The notes under the pieces are model-generated. The model made no database searches. It was not told the origin of the DNA and saw only the letters and a list, made by a program, of their open reading frames with translations. Below are positions 1 to 8,923 of a stretch of 64,000 nucleotides of DNA, piece by piece. A program made the translations under genes and the position numbers. This DNA is from CANJIV01 sp046330225 (lineage in GTDB: Bacteria > Actinomycetota > Thermoleophilia > Solirubrobacterales > Solirubrobacteraceae), in assembly GCA_046330225.1 (NCBI GenBank), contig JAXLTD010000007.1:1-64000 (forward strand). The letters run 5' to 3'. Position 1 is the first letter of the stretch. Each line of letters starts with the position of its first letter.

Positions 1-706
1 GGACGTCGCCCGAGAGCGTGACGAGCGCCGATCCGGGCTCCTCGGCGGTTCCGATCGCCCGGAACCAGTCGGCGCCGTGGCGGGCGAGGAGCGCGAGGTG
101 GGCGAGCGTCTCGACGTTCTGGACGAGCGTCGGGCGCTTGTCGAGCCCGCGCTCGGTGGGGCGCCGGGCCGAGGACGTCGGGATCGCCGGGCCGCCGGAG
201 AGATAGTTGATGAGCGCGGTCTCCTGGCCCGCCAGGTACGTCGCGGGCGGCACGGAGGCGAACCGGAACCGGATGCCGTCGGTGCGCGCGGCGGCCCGTT
301 CGGCGATCGCCGCGCGCACGGCGTCGATCACGTCGCCGTCGTCGGGCGCGACCACGATCGCCTCGCGGGCGCCGATCGCCTCCGCCGCGAGCGCGGCCCC
401 GTCGAGCACGAGGTGCGGAACGGCGCCGAGCAGGAGCCGGTCCTTCGCGCTCGCGGGCTCGCCCTCGGAGCCGTTGGCGACGAGCACCGGCTCGCCTCGC
501 GCCCGGAGCACCGCGTGGAGCTTGACCGCGGCCGGGAACCCGGCACCGCCGCGTCCGCGCAGCCCGGCGGCCTCGACAGTCGCCACGAGCTCGGCGCTGC
601 CGTGCGGCCCGAGGGCCGGGCGGGGGCCGTAGGCGTCCCGGTGCTCGGCCAGGCCGGCGGTCCCGGAGGCCGGGACGCCCGCGAGGACCCGCGGCAGCGC
701 GCTCAT
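1..706 (-). CDS. NuoF-like NADH/FMN-binding oxidoreductase subunit (partial)
   Basis: Partial gene; the 3' end lies beyond the left edge and 235 residues are visible. They include GRGGAGFP near residue 43, NGSEGEP, QETALINYLSGG and LVQNVETLAHL. These are hallmarks of the 51-kDa (NuoF/HoxF) fold that binds FMN and NADH. The ATG at 706-704 overlaps the TGA of the upstream reductase gene (ATGA), so translation is probably coupled. The neighbours are a ferric-reductase-like membrane protein and ApbE, and no other complex I subunit is seen. A stand-alone NAD(P)H input module feeding electrons to the membrane protein is therefore more likely than respiratory complex I. The iron-sulfur region expected at the C-terminus is out of view. 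Confidence 0.85.
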   Translation of the reverse strand, partial: MSALPRVLAGVPASGTAGLAEHRDAYGPRPALGPHGSAELVATVEAAGLRGRGGAGFPAAVKLHAVLRARGEPVLVANGSEGEPASAKDRLLLGAVPHLVLDGAALAAEAIGAREAIVVAPDDGDVIDAVRAAIAERAAARTDGIRFRFASVPPATYLAGQETALINYLSGGPAIPTSSARRPTERGLDKRPTLVQNVETLAHLALLARHGADWFRAIGTAEEPGSALVTLSGDV

Positions 707-1812
707 GCGTTGCCCACCGCCGCGCGGGACGCGCGCATCGCACCAGTCACGGCGCCGGCCGCGGCGTTGATGCGCAGGGAGATCGCCAGGTCGAGCGGGG
801 CAGTGCGCGGCGCCGAGACGACGGCCCGCAGGCGCGTGCCGTCGAGCTCGGTGACCCGGCCGCGGTACAGGCCGGAGGCGCGCGGGGGCCCGAAGTACAC
901 CGGGCCCTTCGTCATCGCGACGCCGCCGCCGGCGTCGGGCTGGCCCATGATCTCGATGAGCAAGCGCCCAGGCGGGCCGCTCTGGGTGCGCAGCGCGAGG
1001 TCGACCTCGATGAGGCCGTCGGCGATCTGGTGCGAGCGGACCGTGCCCGCGAGCTGCGCCGCGAAGGGGGCCGGGAACGCCGGCGCCTCGGAGACCGCCC
1101 GGACCCGCGGGCGGGCCGGTGTCGCCGCCGCCGCGGCGGTGAGCTTTGCCGGCGTCCCGGCGCGCCGGGCCCAGCCCGAGGCCAGCGGGCCCTGCGGGAG
1201 CCAGACCGCCAGCGCAACGGGGAAGGCGAGCAGGGCGCCGAGGCCGGCGAGCCGCTGCCCCGCCTGGGCGGGCCAGCCGCTCAGGAGGCGGGCCCACACC
1301 ACCGCGACGACGGCGAGGACGCAAGCAGCAGTCAGCCCGAGCATCCAAGGCTGGCTGGCGTCCGACCCCGTCCCGAGCCCGTGCGCGACGGCCACGGGCC
1401 AGCAGGCATAGGCGAGCCAGTGCACCGCCCTCCAGGCGCGAAAGCCGAGCCGGGCCCGCAGGACGCTCGTAACCGCCAGGGCGAGGATCAGGTCGAACGA
1501 CAGCGCGCCGAGGCCGAGCCAGAGCGGCCGGTACGGCGAGCCGAACGGGATCACGGCGTCGAGCAGGGAGATCGGGGCGAAGCCGTCCAGGACGGTCACG
1601 ACCACGTGGGCGGCGATCACGACGAGCACGAACATCGAGAGGCTGCGGTGCACGGAGTCGACGACGAAGCGCGGCCACCCGCGGCTGTGCCAGCGCTCGC
1701 TGTCGGCCACGCCCAGCACGACCGAGGCGGTGAGGAGGACGAGCGCCACGGCCCCGGTCCCCCGCGAGAGGTACCAGAGCGCGGTCGGCGCGGTCGTGGC
1801 GAGCACCGTCAT
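703..1812 (-). CDS. Ferric reductase-like transmembrane protein
   Basis: A 369-residue protein with about six membrane helices in its first 220 residues. SVHRSL...AAHVVV and HWLAYACWPVAVAHG place histidines in helices, as in the b-type heme-binding ferric reductase/YedZ fold. The C-terminal 120 residues are soluble and resemble no domain I recognise. They end with VTGAM, a near miss to the [ST]GA[TS] motif that ApbE flavinylates. The gene overlaps apbE by 4 bp upstream and the NuoF-like gene by 4 bp downstream. The likely role is to carry electrons across the membrane from the NuoF-like subunit, with substrate unknown. Confidence 0.8.
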   Translation of the reverse strand: MTVLATTAPTALWYLSRGTGAVALVLLTASVVLGVADSERWHSRGWPRFVVDSVHRSLSMFVLVVIAAHVVVTVLDGFAPISLLDAVIPFGSPYRPLWLGLGALSFDLILALAVTSVLRARLGFRAWRAVHWLAYACWPVAVAHGLGTGSDASQPWMLGLTAACVLAVVAVVWARLLSGWPAQAGQRLAGLGALLAFPVALAVWLPQGPLASGWARRAGTPAKLTAAAAATPARPRVRAVSEAPAFPAPFAAQLAGTVRSHQIADGLIEVDLALRTQSGPPGRLLIEIMGQPDAGGGVAMTKGPVYFGPPRASGLYRGRVTELDGTRLRAVVSAPRTAPLDLAISLRINAAAGAVTGAMRASRAAVGNA

Positions 1813-2744
1813 GCCGCCGCCCGCTCCGGCGCCGGCCAGGCGCCGACGATCACGGCCCCGCCGTCGGCGGCCACGAGGCGCGCAGGCAGCCCCAGGCCCT
1901 CGAGCCAGGCCGGCGCCCGCTCGCCCCGGACGATCGCCGCAGTGCTCGCGGCGTTCGCGTCGACGCAGCGTGCGGCGGCCACGCTCACCGCGCGCCACGT
2001 CTCGGGCGCGGGCAGGCCGGTGGCCGGATCGAGGATGTGATGGACCGCCTGCCCGCCCCGGCGCCAGCGCCGCACCGTGGTGCTCGACGTGGCGAGCGCG
2101 CCGGAACGCAGGAGGATCGTCTGCCCCGGGGCCGAGAACCCGGCGGCGTGGTCCTCGGTGACTCGCACCGCCCAGCCGTCCGGCGGGGCGCCCCCGCCGA
2201 GGGCGAGATCGCCGCCAAGATTGACGAGGACCGGGCACCCGGCTGCCGCGGCCGCGCTCGCGGCGGCCCGGTCCGCGGCGAGCGCCTTGGCGCCGGAGCC
2301 GAGGTCGAGCTCGACGCCGGGCCGGGTCCGCACCATGCGGGTCTCGCGATCGAGCTGCACGCTTCGCCACCCGGGCGCCGGCACAGCGGACGCCGTCCAG
2401 CCCGGCGCGCCGGTGTCGGCGAGCTCGGCGAAGTCGCGGTCGTAGCCGGCAACGCGCAGCGCCCGCCCGACCGTGGGATCGACGTCGCCGTCCGTCGCCT
2501 CGGCGACGCGCAGGGCGGCGGCGATCGCCTCGGCGAGCAGCGGCCCGACGCGCACCGGACGGCCGGTGCGGGCATTGAGGCGGACGAGCTCGGAGTCCGT
2601 CCGGAAGCGGCTGCAGGCGGCGTCGACCGCGGCAAGCTCGGCCTCGACGGCGCGGCGGGCCGGGGCGAGCGCCGCGGGATCGGCGACGATCAGCTCCGCT
2701 GTGGAGCCGAACGCCGGCCAGCGCACGACCGTCGCGCCGCTCAC
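1809..2744 (-). CDS. apbE: FAD:protein FMN transferase (ApbE)
   Basis: A 311-residue ApbE-family protein. Family motifs are visible: FRTDSELVRLN near residue 47, DPTVG near 88, ELDLGSGAKALAADRA near 150 and LVNLGGDLALGG near 175. ApbE moves FMN from FAD onto a threonine or serine of partner proteins outside the membrane. No lipobox or clear signal peptide is seen at the N-terminus, unlike many lipoprotein ApbEs. It overlaps both neighbours by 4 bp, so it is made with the ferric-reductase-like protein and probably matures a protein of this operon. No perfect flavinylation motif is present in the complete neighbours. Confidence 0.9.
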   Translation of the reverse strand: MSGATVVRWPAFGSTAELIVADPAALAPARRAVEAELAAVDAACSRFRTDSELVRLNARTGRPVRVGPLLAEAIAAALRVAEATDGDVDPTVGRALRVAGYDRDFAELADTGAPGWTASAVPAPGWRSVQLDRETRMVRTRPGVELDLGSGAKALAADRAAASAAAAAGCPVLVNLGGDLALGGGAPPDGWAVRVTEDHAAGFSAPGQTILLRSGALATSSTTVRRWRRGGQAVHHILDPATGLPAPETWRAVSVAAARCVDANAASTAAIVRGERAPAWLEGLGLPARLVAADGGAVIVGAWPAPERAAA

Positions 2745-3226
2745 GAGCCGCCCGACACCGCCCCGCTGGACTGATCCGACGGCGCTGCGGCGGGCGGCTC
2801 CGGCGGCGGCTGCAGCGGCGCGCTGGCGGCGGGATCGCTCGCGGACGACCCGCTGTCGCCCGAGCCGCCGGAGTCGGTGGGGGAGGAGCCGTCCCCAGAC
2901 GCGGACGAGTCGCCCGAGCCAGATCCAGGCTCCTCCGGCGCCACATCGGTTCCCGCGGATTCCGGCGTGGGGGCCGGATCGTCGGCGGTCGGATCGGGCG
3001 CCATGGGCCCGCTGGCGCTGCTCAGCGTGCTGGCGGGCCGCACGGCGGCCGCGACGTGGCGGCGGCTCGCGCCCGGCAGCGTCTCAGCCGCGACGGCTGA
3101 CAGCGCGACCGTGAGCCCAACGGCGAGCACGGCGAGCCAGCCCTTGGCGCGGGCGGCGCGGCGCAGGCCGCGGTCGCGGGCCGCGGCGCGGTCCGACTGA
3201 TGATCGCGCTGAGTCACCTGCCGCAC
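2741..3226 (-). CDS. Anchored low-complexity Ser/Gly/Asp/Pro-rich protein
   Basis: A 161-residue protein of unknown function and first gene of the operon. It has a basic N-terminus, one membrane segment (about residues 29-47) and then a long disordered outer tail rich in Ser, Gly, Asp and Pro. The GTG at 3226 is the upstream choice. A GTG at 3217 sits 7 bases after CATAGT and could be a leaderless start. Many related operons open with an FMN-binding protein that ApbE modifies. This protein holds the same position but shows no FMN_bind motif, so it may instead be a tether. It overlaps apbE by 4 bp. Confidence 0.6.
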   Translation of the reverse strand: MRQVTQRDHQSDRAAARDRGLRRAARAKGWLAVLAVGLTVALSAVAAETLPGASRRHVAAAVRPASTLSSASGPMAPDPTADDPAPTPESAGTDVAPEEPGSGSGDSSASGDGSSPTDSGGSGDSGSSASDPAASAPLQPPPEPPAAAPSDQSSGAVSGGS

Positions 3227-3332
3227 TATGGGCAGGCGAACCCCAAGAGAAGGCTAAGGCCGGGCGCTGCATGGATTCGCCCATTCCGGGGGCGAGATCG
3301 TCAGCGACGCGCTGAGCGCCGGCCAATCGGCG

Positions 3333-4808
3333 TCAGCGGCACGCCGCGGCGCACGTGAACCCGACGCGGCGCACGGCCGAGCGATTGCCGGCGGCGTCGG
3401 TCGCGGTCACGGCGGCGCGGTAGGTCCCGCGCGGCAGGCGCCGTCCCTTCGCGTCGCGCACCGGGAGCTTCACCCGGGTCGTGCCCTTGCGCACGGACCG
3501 GGTGAGCGAGGCCACGCCCGCCCAGCGCGTGCAGCGGGGCTTCGCGCGGTTCGCCCGGGTCGGCGCCAGGCAGCGCCGGCCGACGCGGCGGCCCGTGCGG
3601 GCCTGCTCGACGGCGACGCGCAGCCGCGCCGGCTCGGACACGGTCAGGGAGAGCGTGGTGCCCGACCGGCGGACGGAGAAGGCCGGCGCCGTGCGGTCGC
3701 TCGTGGTGCCGCCACAGCCGCCGGGGTCCGGGAGGCCGCGCCGCTGCCGGAACAGCGAGACGGCGCACGCGGCGTCGACGACGCCCCCGCTCACGGACTT
3801 GCCCGCCCAGGCCGGAACCTTGCGCGCGCTGTCGATGATCGCGGCGCGGACGTCGGACGCCGTGGCCTTCGGGTCGATCCCGAAGAGGATCGTCGCGACG
3901 CCCGCGGCGGTCGGCGACGCGAAGCTCGTCGCGCATCCGGTGGGACCGAAGCCGCCGCCGTTGACGGTCGTGACGCTGTTCTGGGTGGGCACGGCGACGT
4001 CCACGGTCGTGGCGCCGACCGCCCCGCAGTCCAGGCCGTCGTTCGGGGCGGACGTCGAGACGCACAGCACGTTGTCCGAGGCCACGTCGCAGGGCTGCGG
4101 ATGGTTCGGGTCCGCGTCGTCTGGGCCGCCATTCCCGGATGGGATGGTCGCGAACAGGACGTTCGGGTGGGAGGTAATCGCCGTGCGCAAGCCGGGCTCG
4201 AGCGAGGCGGGACCGTCGCCGGACAGCCAGCTGAAGCTGATGACCCGGGCCCCGCGCGCGGCCGCCCAGTCGATCGCTGCCGCCTGGACGAACTGGAAGC
4301 AGTCGTCGTTGGCCCAGCAGGTCCGCAAGGCGATGAACCGCGCGTTCGGCGCCACCCCGGCGCCGCCCTGGCCGTTGTTCCACGCGGCGCCGAGCACGCC
4401 GGCAACCGCCGTGCCGTGGCCGCCCGCCGGCGCGGGCGGATCCGAGGGGTCGGCGTCCGGAACCAGGTTGGGCTCCGCCAGGGTGCCGATCAGGTCCCAG
4501 CCGCTGGCGCCGGCGGCCACCTGCGGGAGGTTGCCCACGCCCTCCGGATCCGGCGCCGGCACGGCCGCCGGCAGGGAGAAGAGCCGCGGCTGCAGATCCG
4601 GGTTCGCGAGGTCCAGGCCGGTGTCGGCGACGAGCACGGGCACGTCAGCAAGCGGACCGGCGCGATCGATCGCCTCGGGGATGCGCAGGATCTTCAGCGG
4701 CTGCTGCCCGGCGGCCTGCGGGTCCGTGGGCGCCGCCGCCCCGGCGGGCGCCGCGAGCACGGCGAAGCCGGCGGTCACGGCGATCGAGGTGAGCCAGCGC
4801 GGGGTCAT
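3333..4808 (-). CDS. Secreted subtilisin-like serine peptidase (S8)
   Basis: A 491-residue protein starting MTPRW, chosen because a signal peptide follows at once (about residues 1-26). In-frame ATGs upstream give extensions without secretion character, and the longest would run into the divergent gene. The S8 triad is visible: Asp62 in VADTGLD, His131 in GGHGTAVAG and Ser295 in GCATSFASPTAAG. The oxyanion Asn is in PSGNGG (226). Several cysteines in the catalytic domain suggest disulfides. The C-terminal 100 residues look like an Ig-like beta domain (SDRTAPAFSVRRSG...) as in other actinobacterial exported proteins. Likely a secreted or surface endopeptidase. Confidence 0.88.
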   Translation of the reverse strand: MTPRWLTSIAVTAGFAVLAAPAGAAAPTDPQAAGQQPLKILRIPEAIDRAGPLADVPVLVADTGLDLANPDLQPRLFSLPAAVPAPDPEGVGNLPQVAAGASGWDLIGTLAEPNLVPDADPSDPPAPAGGHGTAVAGVLGAAWNNGQGGAGVAPNARFIALRTCWANDDCFQFVQAAAIDWAAARGARVISFSWLSGDGPASLEPGLRTAITSHPNVLFATIPSGNGGPDDADPNHPQPCDVASDNVLCVSTSAPNDGLDCGAVGATTVDVAVPTQNSVTTVNGGGFGPTGCATSFASPTAAGVATILFGIDPKATASDVRAAIIDSARKVPAWAGKSVSGGVVDAACAVSLFRQRRGLPDPGGCGGTTSDRTAPAFSVRRSGTTLSLTVSEPARLRVAVEQARTGRRVGRRCLAPTRANRAKPRCTRWAGVASLTRSVRKGTTRVKLPVRDAKGRRLPRGTYRAAVTATDAAGNRSAVRRVGFTCAAACR

Positions 4809-4911
4809 GGGCAGCGAGCGCCACTCTGCCATCCCGGCGCCGGTGGAGCAAGTCGGAGGCCGAATCAGCGATGATCGGTGCTCACCCCCAGACAACCGGG
4901 AGAACCCACCA

Positions 4912-5322
4912 ATGTCATTCCTTCCCATCGCCACGGACTATCCGTTCCTGAACATCCTGTGGTCGATGCTCGTCTTCGTCGGATTCATCATGTGGATCTG
5001 GCTGGCCATCTCCGTCTTCGTGGACATCTTCCGTCGCCACGACATGGGCGGATTCCTCAAGGCCCTGTGGATCATCGCGATCATCTTCATCCCGCTGTTC
5101 GGCGTGCTGATCTACCTGATCGCCTACCACAAGGGGATCGCCGAGCGCAGCGTCAAGGAGGCCCAGGCCGCGCAGTCCGCGTTCGACGATCGCGTGCGCG
5201 AGGCCGCCGGGTCCGGCGGCGGCGCGGCGAGCGAGATCGCCAAGGCACAGGAGCTCCTGAACTCCGGCGCGATCACGCAGGCCGAGTTCGACAGCATCAA
5301 GGCCAAGGCGCTGGCCAGCTAG
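4912..5322 (+). CDS. PLDc_N/SHOCT membrane protein
   Basis: A 136-residue protein with two membrane helices (about 13-37 and 48-68) in the pattern of the PLD-nuclease N-terminal (PLDc_N) domain. A charged linker follows, then a C-terminal SHOCT domain (EIAKAQELLNSGAITQAEF). SHOCT domains are short oligomerisation or tethering modules. The molecular role is unknown. GGGAG lies about 10 bases before the ATG. The gene is divergent from the subtilase, with about 100 bp shared upstream. Confidence 0.8.
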   Translation: MSFLPIATDYPFLNILWSMLVFVGFIMWIWLAISVFVDIFRRHDMGGFLKALWIIAIIFIPLFGVLIYLIAYHKGIAERSVKEAQAAQSAFDDRVREAAGSGGGAASEIAKAQELLNSGAITQAEFDSIKAKALAS

Positions 5323-5399
5323 CGCCCTCCGGCCGCGCGAAGGGTTCCGCTGCGGCGGAGCCCTCCGCGCCGGCCGGCAGTTCCAGCCTGAGGCTGGCG

Positions 5400-5405
5400 T
5401 AGCGT
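5400..5405 (+). promoter_or_regulatory. Leaderless promoter -10 box (TAGCGT)
   Basis: TAGCGT lies 7 bases before the GTG of the antiporter gene, with no Shine-Dalgarno between. This is the TANNNT-N7-start arrangement typical of leaderless actinobacterial transcripts. Confidence 0.6.
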
Positions 5406-5412
5406 CCGCCGC

Positions 5413-6618
5413 GTGATCGGCGTCGACGCATCCTCGTTCTTCGCCGTCGTCGCGACAGCGGCGGTGGCGGCCCTGGCCGCCGCGGCGCTGCCCGCGGCGC
5501 GCACGCCGCCCGTCGTCGTGATCGAGCTGCTGCTCGGCATCGTGATCGGGCCCCAAGTCCTTGGCCTGGCCGACAGCGACAGCTTCATCGAGTTCTTCTC
5601 GAACCTGGGGCTCGGGCTGCTCTTCTTCTTCGCCGGGTACGAGATCGACTTCGATCGCATCAAGGGCGCCCCGCTGCGGCTCGCCGGGCTCGGCTGGGCC
5701 TTGTCGCTGGGAATCGCCTATGGGCTCGGCGGGCTCCTCGCCGCGGCCGGCGTCGTGATCTCGTTCCTGTTCACGGGGTCGGCCCTCGCGACGACGGCGA
5801 TTGGCACGCTCATCCCGATCATGCGCGACAGCCGGGAGCTCCCGACGACGTTCGGCACCTACCTGCTCGCCGCGGGCGCCGTCGGGGAGTTCGGCCCGAT
5901 CGTCCTCGTCACGGTCGTCCTCTCCACGGGCCGGCCGCTGACCGAGGCGCTGGTGCTCGCGGGGTTCGCGGTGCTCGCGGTTGCCGTCGCCGCCGCGTCC
6001 GTGCGGTTCGCCGCCCGCGGCTGGCCGGTCGCGGAGAAGGCGCTCGAGACCAGCAGCCAGCTGCCCGTGCGCCTGGTGATGGTGCTGATCTTCGGGCTCG
6101 CCGGCCTGGCCAGCGACCTCGGGCTCGACCTCCTGCTCGGCGGCTTCGTCGCCGGCATGATCGTCCGGATCGCGCTGCGCGGCCGCGAGCTCGCGGTGTT
6201 CGAGTCCAAGCTCACCGCGGTCGGATTCGGCTTCCTCATCCCGTTCTTCTTCGTGACGAGCGGCCTGAACTTCGACCTCGACGCGCTGGTGTCGGGGGTC
6301 GAGCCGATCGCGAAGATGGTCCTCTTCCTGGCCCTGTTCCTGGTCGTGCGCGGCGTGCCCGCGGTGCTGCTCTACCGGCGCCCGCTGCCGGTCGCCCGCG
6401 ACCGCGCGGCGCTCGCGTTCTTCTCGGCGACCCAGCTCCCGCTCGTCGTCGCCATCACGACGCTCGCGGTGAGCGAAGGCGAGATGACGACGCAGACGGC
6501 CGCCTCGCTCGTGGGTGCCGCGATCCTCTCGACCCTGATCTTCCCGTTCGTGGGGCTCGCCCTGCGGCGGCGGACCCGCGCCGGCGACGACCCGGCCGCC
6601 CCGCCGGTCCCGGCCTGA
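5413..6618 (+). CDS. CPA2-type cation/proton antiporter
   Basis: A 401-residue membrane protein of about 12 helices and the Na+/H+ exchanger (CPA2, KefB/GerN-like) fold. Conserved pieces are LLGIVIGPQVLG near residue 40, GLLFFFAGYEIDF near 70, and TAIGTLIPIMRDS near 130. It lacks the RCK/TrkA-N regulatory domain of KefB, so it is the short form. It probably exchanges Na+ or K+ for protons across the cytoplasmic membrane. The start is GTG, supported by the leaderless -10 box. It converges with the GAP-family gene. Confidence 0.85.
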   Translation: MIGVDASSFFAVVATAAVAALAAAALPAARTPPVVVIELLLGIVIGPQVLGLADSDSFIEFFSNLGLGLLFFFAGYEIDFDRIKGAPLRLAGLGWALSLGIAYGLGGLLAAAGVVISFLFTGSALATTAIGTLIPIMRDSRELPTTFGTYLLAAGAVGEFGPIVLVTVVLSTGRPLTEALVLAGFAVLAVAVAAASVRFAARGWPVAEKALETSSQLPVRLVMVLIFGLAGLASDLGLDLLLGGFVAGMIVRIALRGRELAVFESKLTAVGFGFLIPFFFVTSGLNFDLDALVSGVEPIAKMVLFLALFLVVRGVPAVLLYRRPLPVARDRAALAFFSATQLPLVVAITTLAVSEGEMTTQTAASLVGAAILSTLIFPFVGLALRRRTRAGDDPAAPPVPA

Positions 6619-6651
6619 GCCCCAGCGCGCACGGCCCGCGACCGCCAGAGG

Positions 6652-7359
6652 TCAGGAGTTCACGATGCCGCGCACGACGAGGTACACGCCGAGCACGGCG
6701 CAGATCACGATCGCCACGTTGCGGCCGTTGCTCTTGAACCACTCGTTCGCCGCGTTGACGCGGCGCTCGGTCGACTCGGGGGCGATGAGCAGGCCCGCGA
6801 GCGGGATCTCGGCAAACGCGAACATGATCACGTTGAAGACCAGGACGAGGGCGAGCGACTTCCCCGTCGAGTAGTTGTCGGCCGCGATGTCCTTGAGCGC
6901 GACGAGGTATGCCGCCCCGGGCACGTTGATGGCCAGGCCGGCGAGGAACACGATCGGCGTCGACCCCTTCGACAGGATGCGCTGGGACCAGGGCTCGGTG
7001 TCCTCGTTCTCTTCCTTCGGCTCCGGCGGGGCGTCGGGATGCTTGCGCGCCTTGCGCGCGGCCCGCCGCTGGCGCAGCCGCTCGTCAGCCCGCATCCGCA
7101 GCGCGACGGCGAACAGCAGCGCGAGGCCGCCAATCGCGAGATCGGTCGTCCAGCTCAGCGTCGACTGGCTCCCCTGCTTCTCGAGCTCGGGCTGGGCGGC
7201 CTCGATCAGGAGAATGCCGAGGCCGATGCTGATGACCAGCCCGCCCGCGAGGTAGGCGCTGAGGAGCTGCACGCGCTTGGGCTGGGCGAGCAGGATCACG
7301 ACCGCGGCGATTAGCGTCGGATAGATCGCCGCCTCGAGGGCGAGCAGGAGCAGATTCAC
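6652..7359 (-). CDS. GAP/SfLAP-family membrane protein
   Basis: A 235-residue protein with six predicted membrane helices in two groups of three, split by a charged cytoplasmic loop (about residues 90-125, rich in Arg, Lys, Glu). This matches the GAP family (peptidoglycolipid/sulfolipid-addressing proteins, LysE-like fold) known from mycobacteria, where members help export envelope lipids. The substrate here is unknown. GTG start, with a leaderless -10 box 7 bases upstream. Confidence 0.72.
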   Translation of the reverse strand: MNLLLLALEAAIYPTLIAAVVILLAQPKRVQLLSAYLAGGLVISIGLGILLIEAAQPELEKQGSQSTLSWTTDLAIGGLALLFAVALRMRADERLRQRRAARKARKHPDAPPEPKEENEDTEPWSQRILSKGSTPIVFLAGLAINVPGAAYLVALKDIAADNYSTGKSLALVLVFNVIMFAFAEIPLAGLLIAPESTERRVNAANEWFKSNGRNVAIVICAVLGVYLVVRGIVNS

Positions 7360-7366
7360 GAGCGGC

Positions 7367-7372
7367 AGCCTA
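7367..7372 (-). promoter_or_regulatory. Leaderless promoter -10 box (TAGGCT)
   Basis: On the minus strand TAGGCT is followed by 7 bases and then the GTG (7359) of the GAP-family gene. Confidence 0.6.
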
Positions 7373-7414
7373 TCCGCCCCGGGGCCGGCCGCGCGAAGCG
7401 CTGCTGCGCCTCGT

Positions 7415-7978
7415 TCAGGATGCCGTCGTCACCAGGAGGTCAGCGCGCTCCCAGGTCCGTTCGCGAGCCAGCAGGCTGTCCTCCTGCTGCGCCCAGCGCT
7501 CCCAGTGCGGGCGGTAGACGTCCGCATCGCGGGCCAGCGCCCGGGCCCGGCGTGCCGGCGCCTCGAGCTCGAGCCAGACGAGCAGGCTGGCAAAGCCGGC
7601 CGGCCGCCGCGCGCCGGCGCCGACGCCCTCGACGACGAGGAGGTCCGACGGCGCGAGCGGCAGCGGATCGCCCCAGGCTCCGCGCGCGTAGTCCCACTGC
7701 GGCACGGTCGCCGGGCGGCCCTCGGACACCGGGACCAGGACCCGGTCCACGAGGATCTCGATGCCGGCATCGAGGCCGTCCCACCCCGGATACATGAGCT
7801 CCATCTGGACAAGCGGCGCCGCGAGCCGGGCGGCCGCCGCGCGGGCGAAGGTCGACTTGCCTGCGCCCGAGCGGCCGTCGATCGCCAGCACGCGCACGGC
7901 GCCGGCGCGGGGCGGGCGCGCGAGCACCGCCGCGGCCACCGTGTCGACGCGAGCCGGATCGGGGCCCGGGGCCGTCAT
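7415..7978 (-). CDS. Uridine kinase-like P-loop kinase
   Basis: A 187-residue protein with a Walker A motif GRSGAGKST near residue 34 and the compact nucleoside-kinase layout, with LLVVEGVGAG as the likely Walker B strand. It resembles small actinobacterial uridine-kinase-like proteins that act on nucleosides or related alcohols, and the substrate cannot be read from sequence. Its ATG overlaps the TGA of the binding-protein gene (ATGA), so the two are co-translated. That ties it to the uptake locus, perhaps phosphorylating an imported compound. Confidence 0.7.
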   Translation of the reverse strand: MTAPGPDPARVDTVAAAVLARPPRAGAVRVLAIDGRSGAGKSTFARAAAARLAAPLVQMELMYPGWDGLDAGIEILVDRVLVPVSEGRPATVPQWDYARGAWGDPLPLAPSDLLVVEGVGAGARRPAGFASLLVWLELEAPARRARALARDADVYRPHWERWAQQEDSLLARERTWERADLLVTTAS

Positions 7979-8883
7979 GCCGGCAGGAACTCGTTCGTGG
8001 TCGCGCCGTCGGCCGCGGCCGGCGAGGCGAGCACCGCGTGCGCCGCCAGCCATTCGGCGTAGGGGCCCACCAGGGCGTCGCGCTGCTCGCCCCAGCGGCC
8101 GCCGTGGGTCCACGTCGGCGCGACGAGCTCCAGGGAGCGGGCGAGCACCGGCGCCGGGAAGTAGGCCGCCACCCGTTCGAGCACGGCCAGCGCGCGCATC
8201 GGCGCCTCGGCGGCGGCGCGAAAGCCGCGCGCCGTGGCGGCGAGGAACCCCCGCACGAGCTCCGGGTTGCGCTCCAGCGCGGACGCGTGCGTCCCGAGCA
8301 GGTAGCTGTGGTAGGCCGGCGCCCCGATGTCGCCGACCCGCCAGACCCGGCGCTCCGCCTCCGGCAGCGACCCGAACAGGACGTCCCAGGCCCAGTAGTT
8401 CCCGAACGTCGCGTCGGCGCGGCCGGCCTCCAGGTCGTCGGCCGTGAGCTCGCGGACGCCCGCGTCGACGGTGACGACGGCATCCGGGTCCCCGCCATCG
8501 GCGGCGACGAGGTGCCGGATCATCGCCACGCCGCGGGGCGTCGGGTTGCAGGCCACCCGCCGCCCGGCGAGGTCGCGCGGGCGGCGGATGCCCGACGAGG
8601 CCACCGTGAGGATCGATTCGAGCTGGGCGTGGTTGACGGCGGCGACGCCGACGAGCGGCTCGTGGCGCTCACGGCGGGCGAACAGCCGGTTGGGCGGGAA
8701 CACCGCGAAGTCGACCTCGTGGCGGACGAGGTAGGCGAGCGCGTCGCCACGCAGCGGGTCGGGCACCGTGATCTCCACGTCGAGCCCGGCCTCGCGGTAC
8801 CAGCCCTCGGCGGCGGCAAGGTAGTAGCCGGCGTCGTTGGGCCACGGGTGGAAGTAGCCGAGCATGAGGCGGACGTGGCTCAT
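7975..8883 (-). CDS. NMT1/THI5-type substrate-binding protein without signal peptide
   Basis: A 302-residue protein starting MSHVRLMLGYFHPWPND. It has the SsuA/THI5/NMT1 binding-protein fold: GYYLAAAEGWYREAGLDVEI near the N-terminus and a later VACNPTPRG. The upstream extension to 8958 is not coding-like, so ATG 8883 is preferred. With that start there is no signal peptide or lipobox. It may therefore work in the cytoplasm, like THI5-type pyrimidine synthases or periplasmic-fold enzymes, rather than as a transporter subunit. It follows the broken monooxygenase gene and overlaps the kinase gene. Confidence 0.75.
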   Translation of the reverse strand: MSHVRLMLGYFHPWPNDAGYYLAAAEGWYREAGLDVEITVPDPLRGDALAYLVRHEVDFAVFPPNRLFARRERHEPLVGVAAVNHAQLESILTVASSGIRRPRDLAGRRVACNPTPRGVAMIRHLVAADGGDPDAVVTVDAGVRELTADDLEAGRADATFGNYWAWDVLFGSLPEAERRVWRVGDIGAPAYHSYLLGTHASALERNPELVRGFLAATARGFRAAAEAPMRALAVLERVAAYFPAPVLARSLELVAPTWTHGGRWGEQRDALVGPYAEWLAAHAVLASPAAADGATTNEFLPA

Positions 8884-8923
8884 GGCGCCGGGGCAAGCAC
8901 TCGCCGGGGGGTGTGCGGTGTGC

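Noticed and set aside
1..706. Respiratory complex I operon
   Set aside because: Only a NuoF-like subunit is present, with ferric-reductase-like and ApbE partners. No other nuo gene is adjacent.
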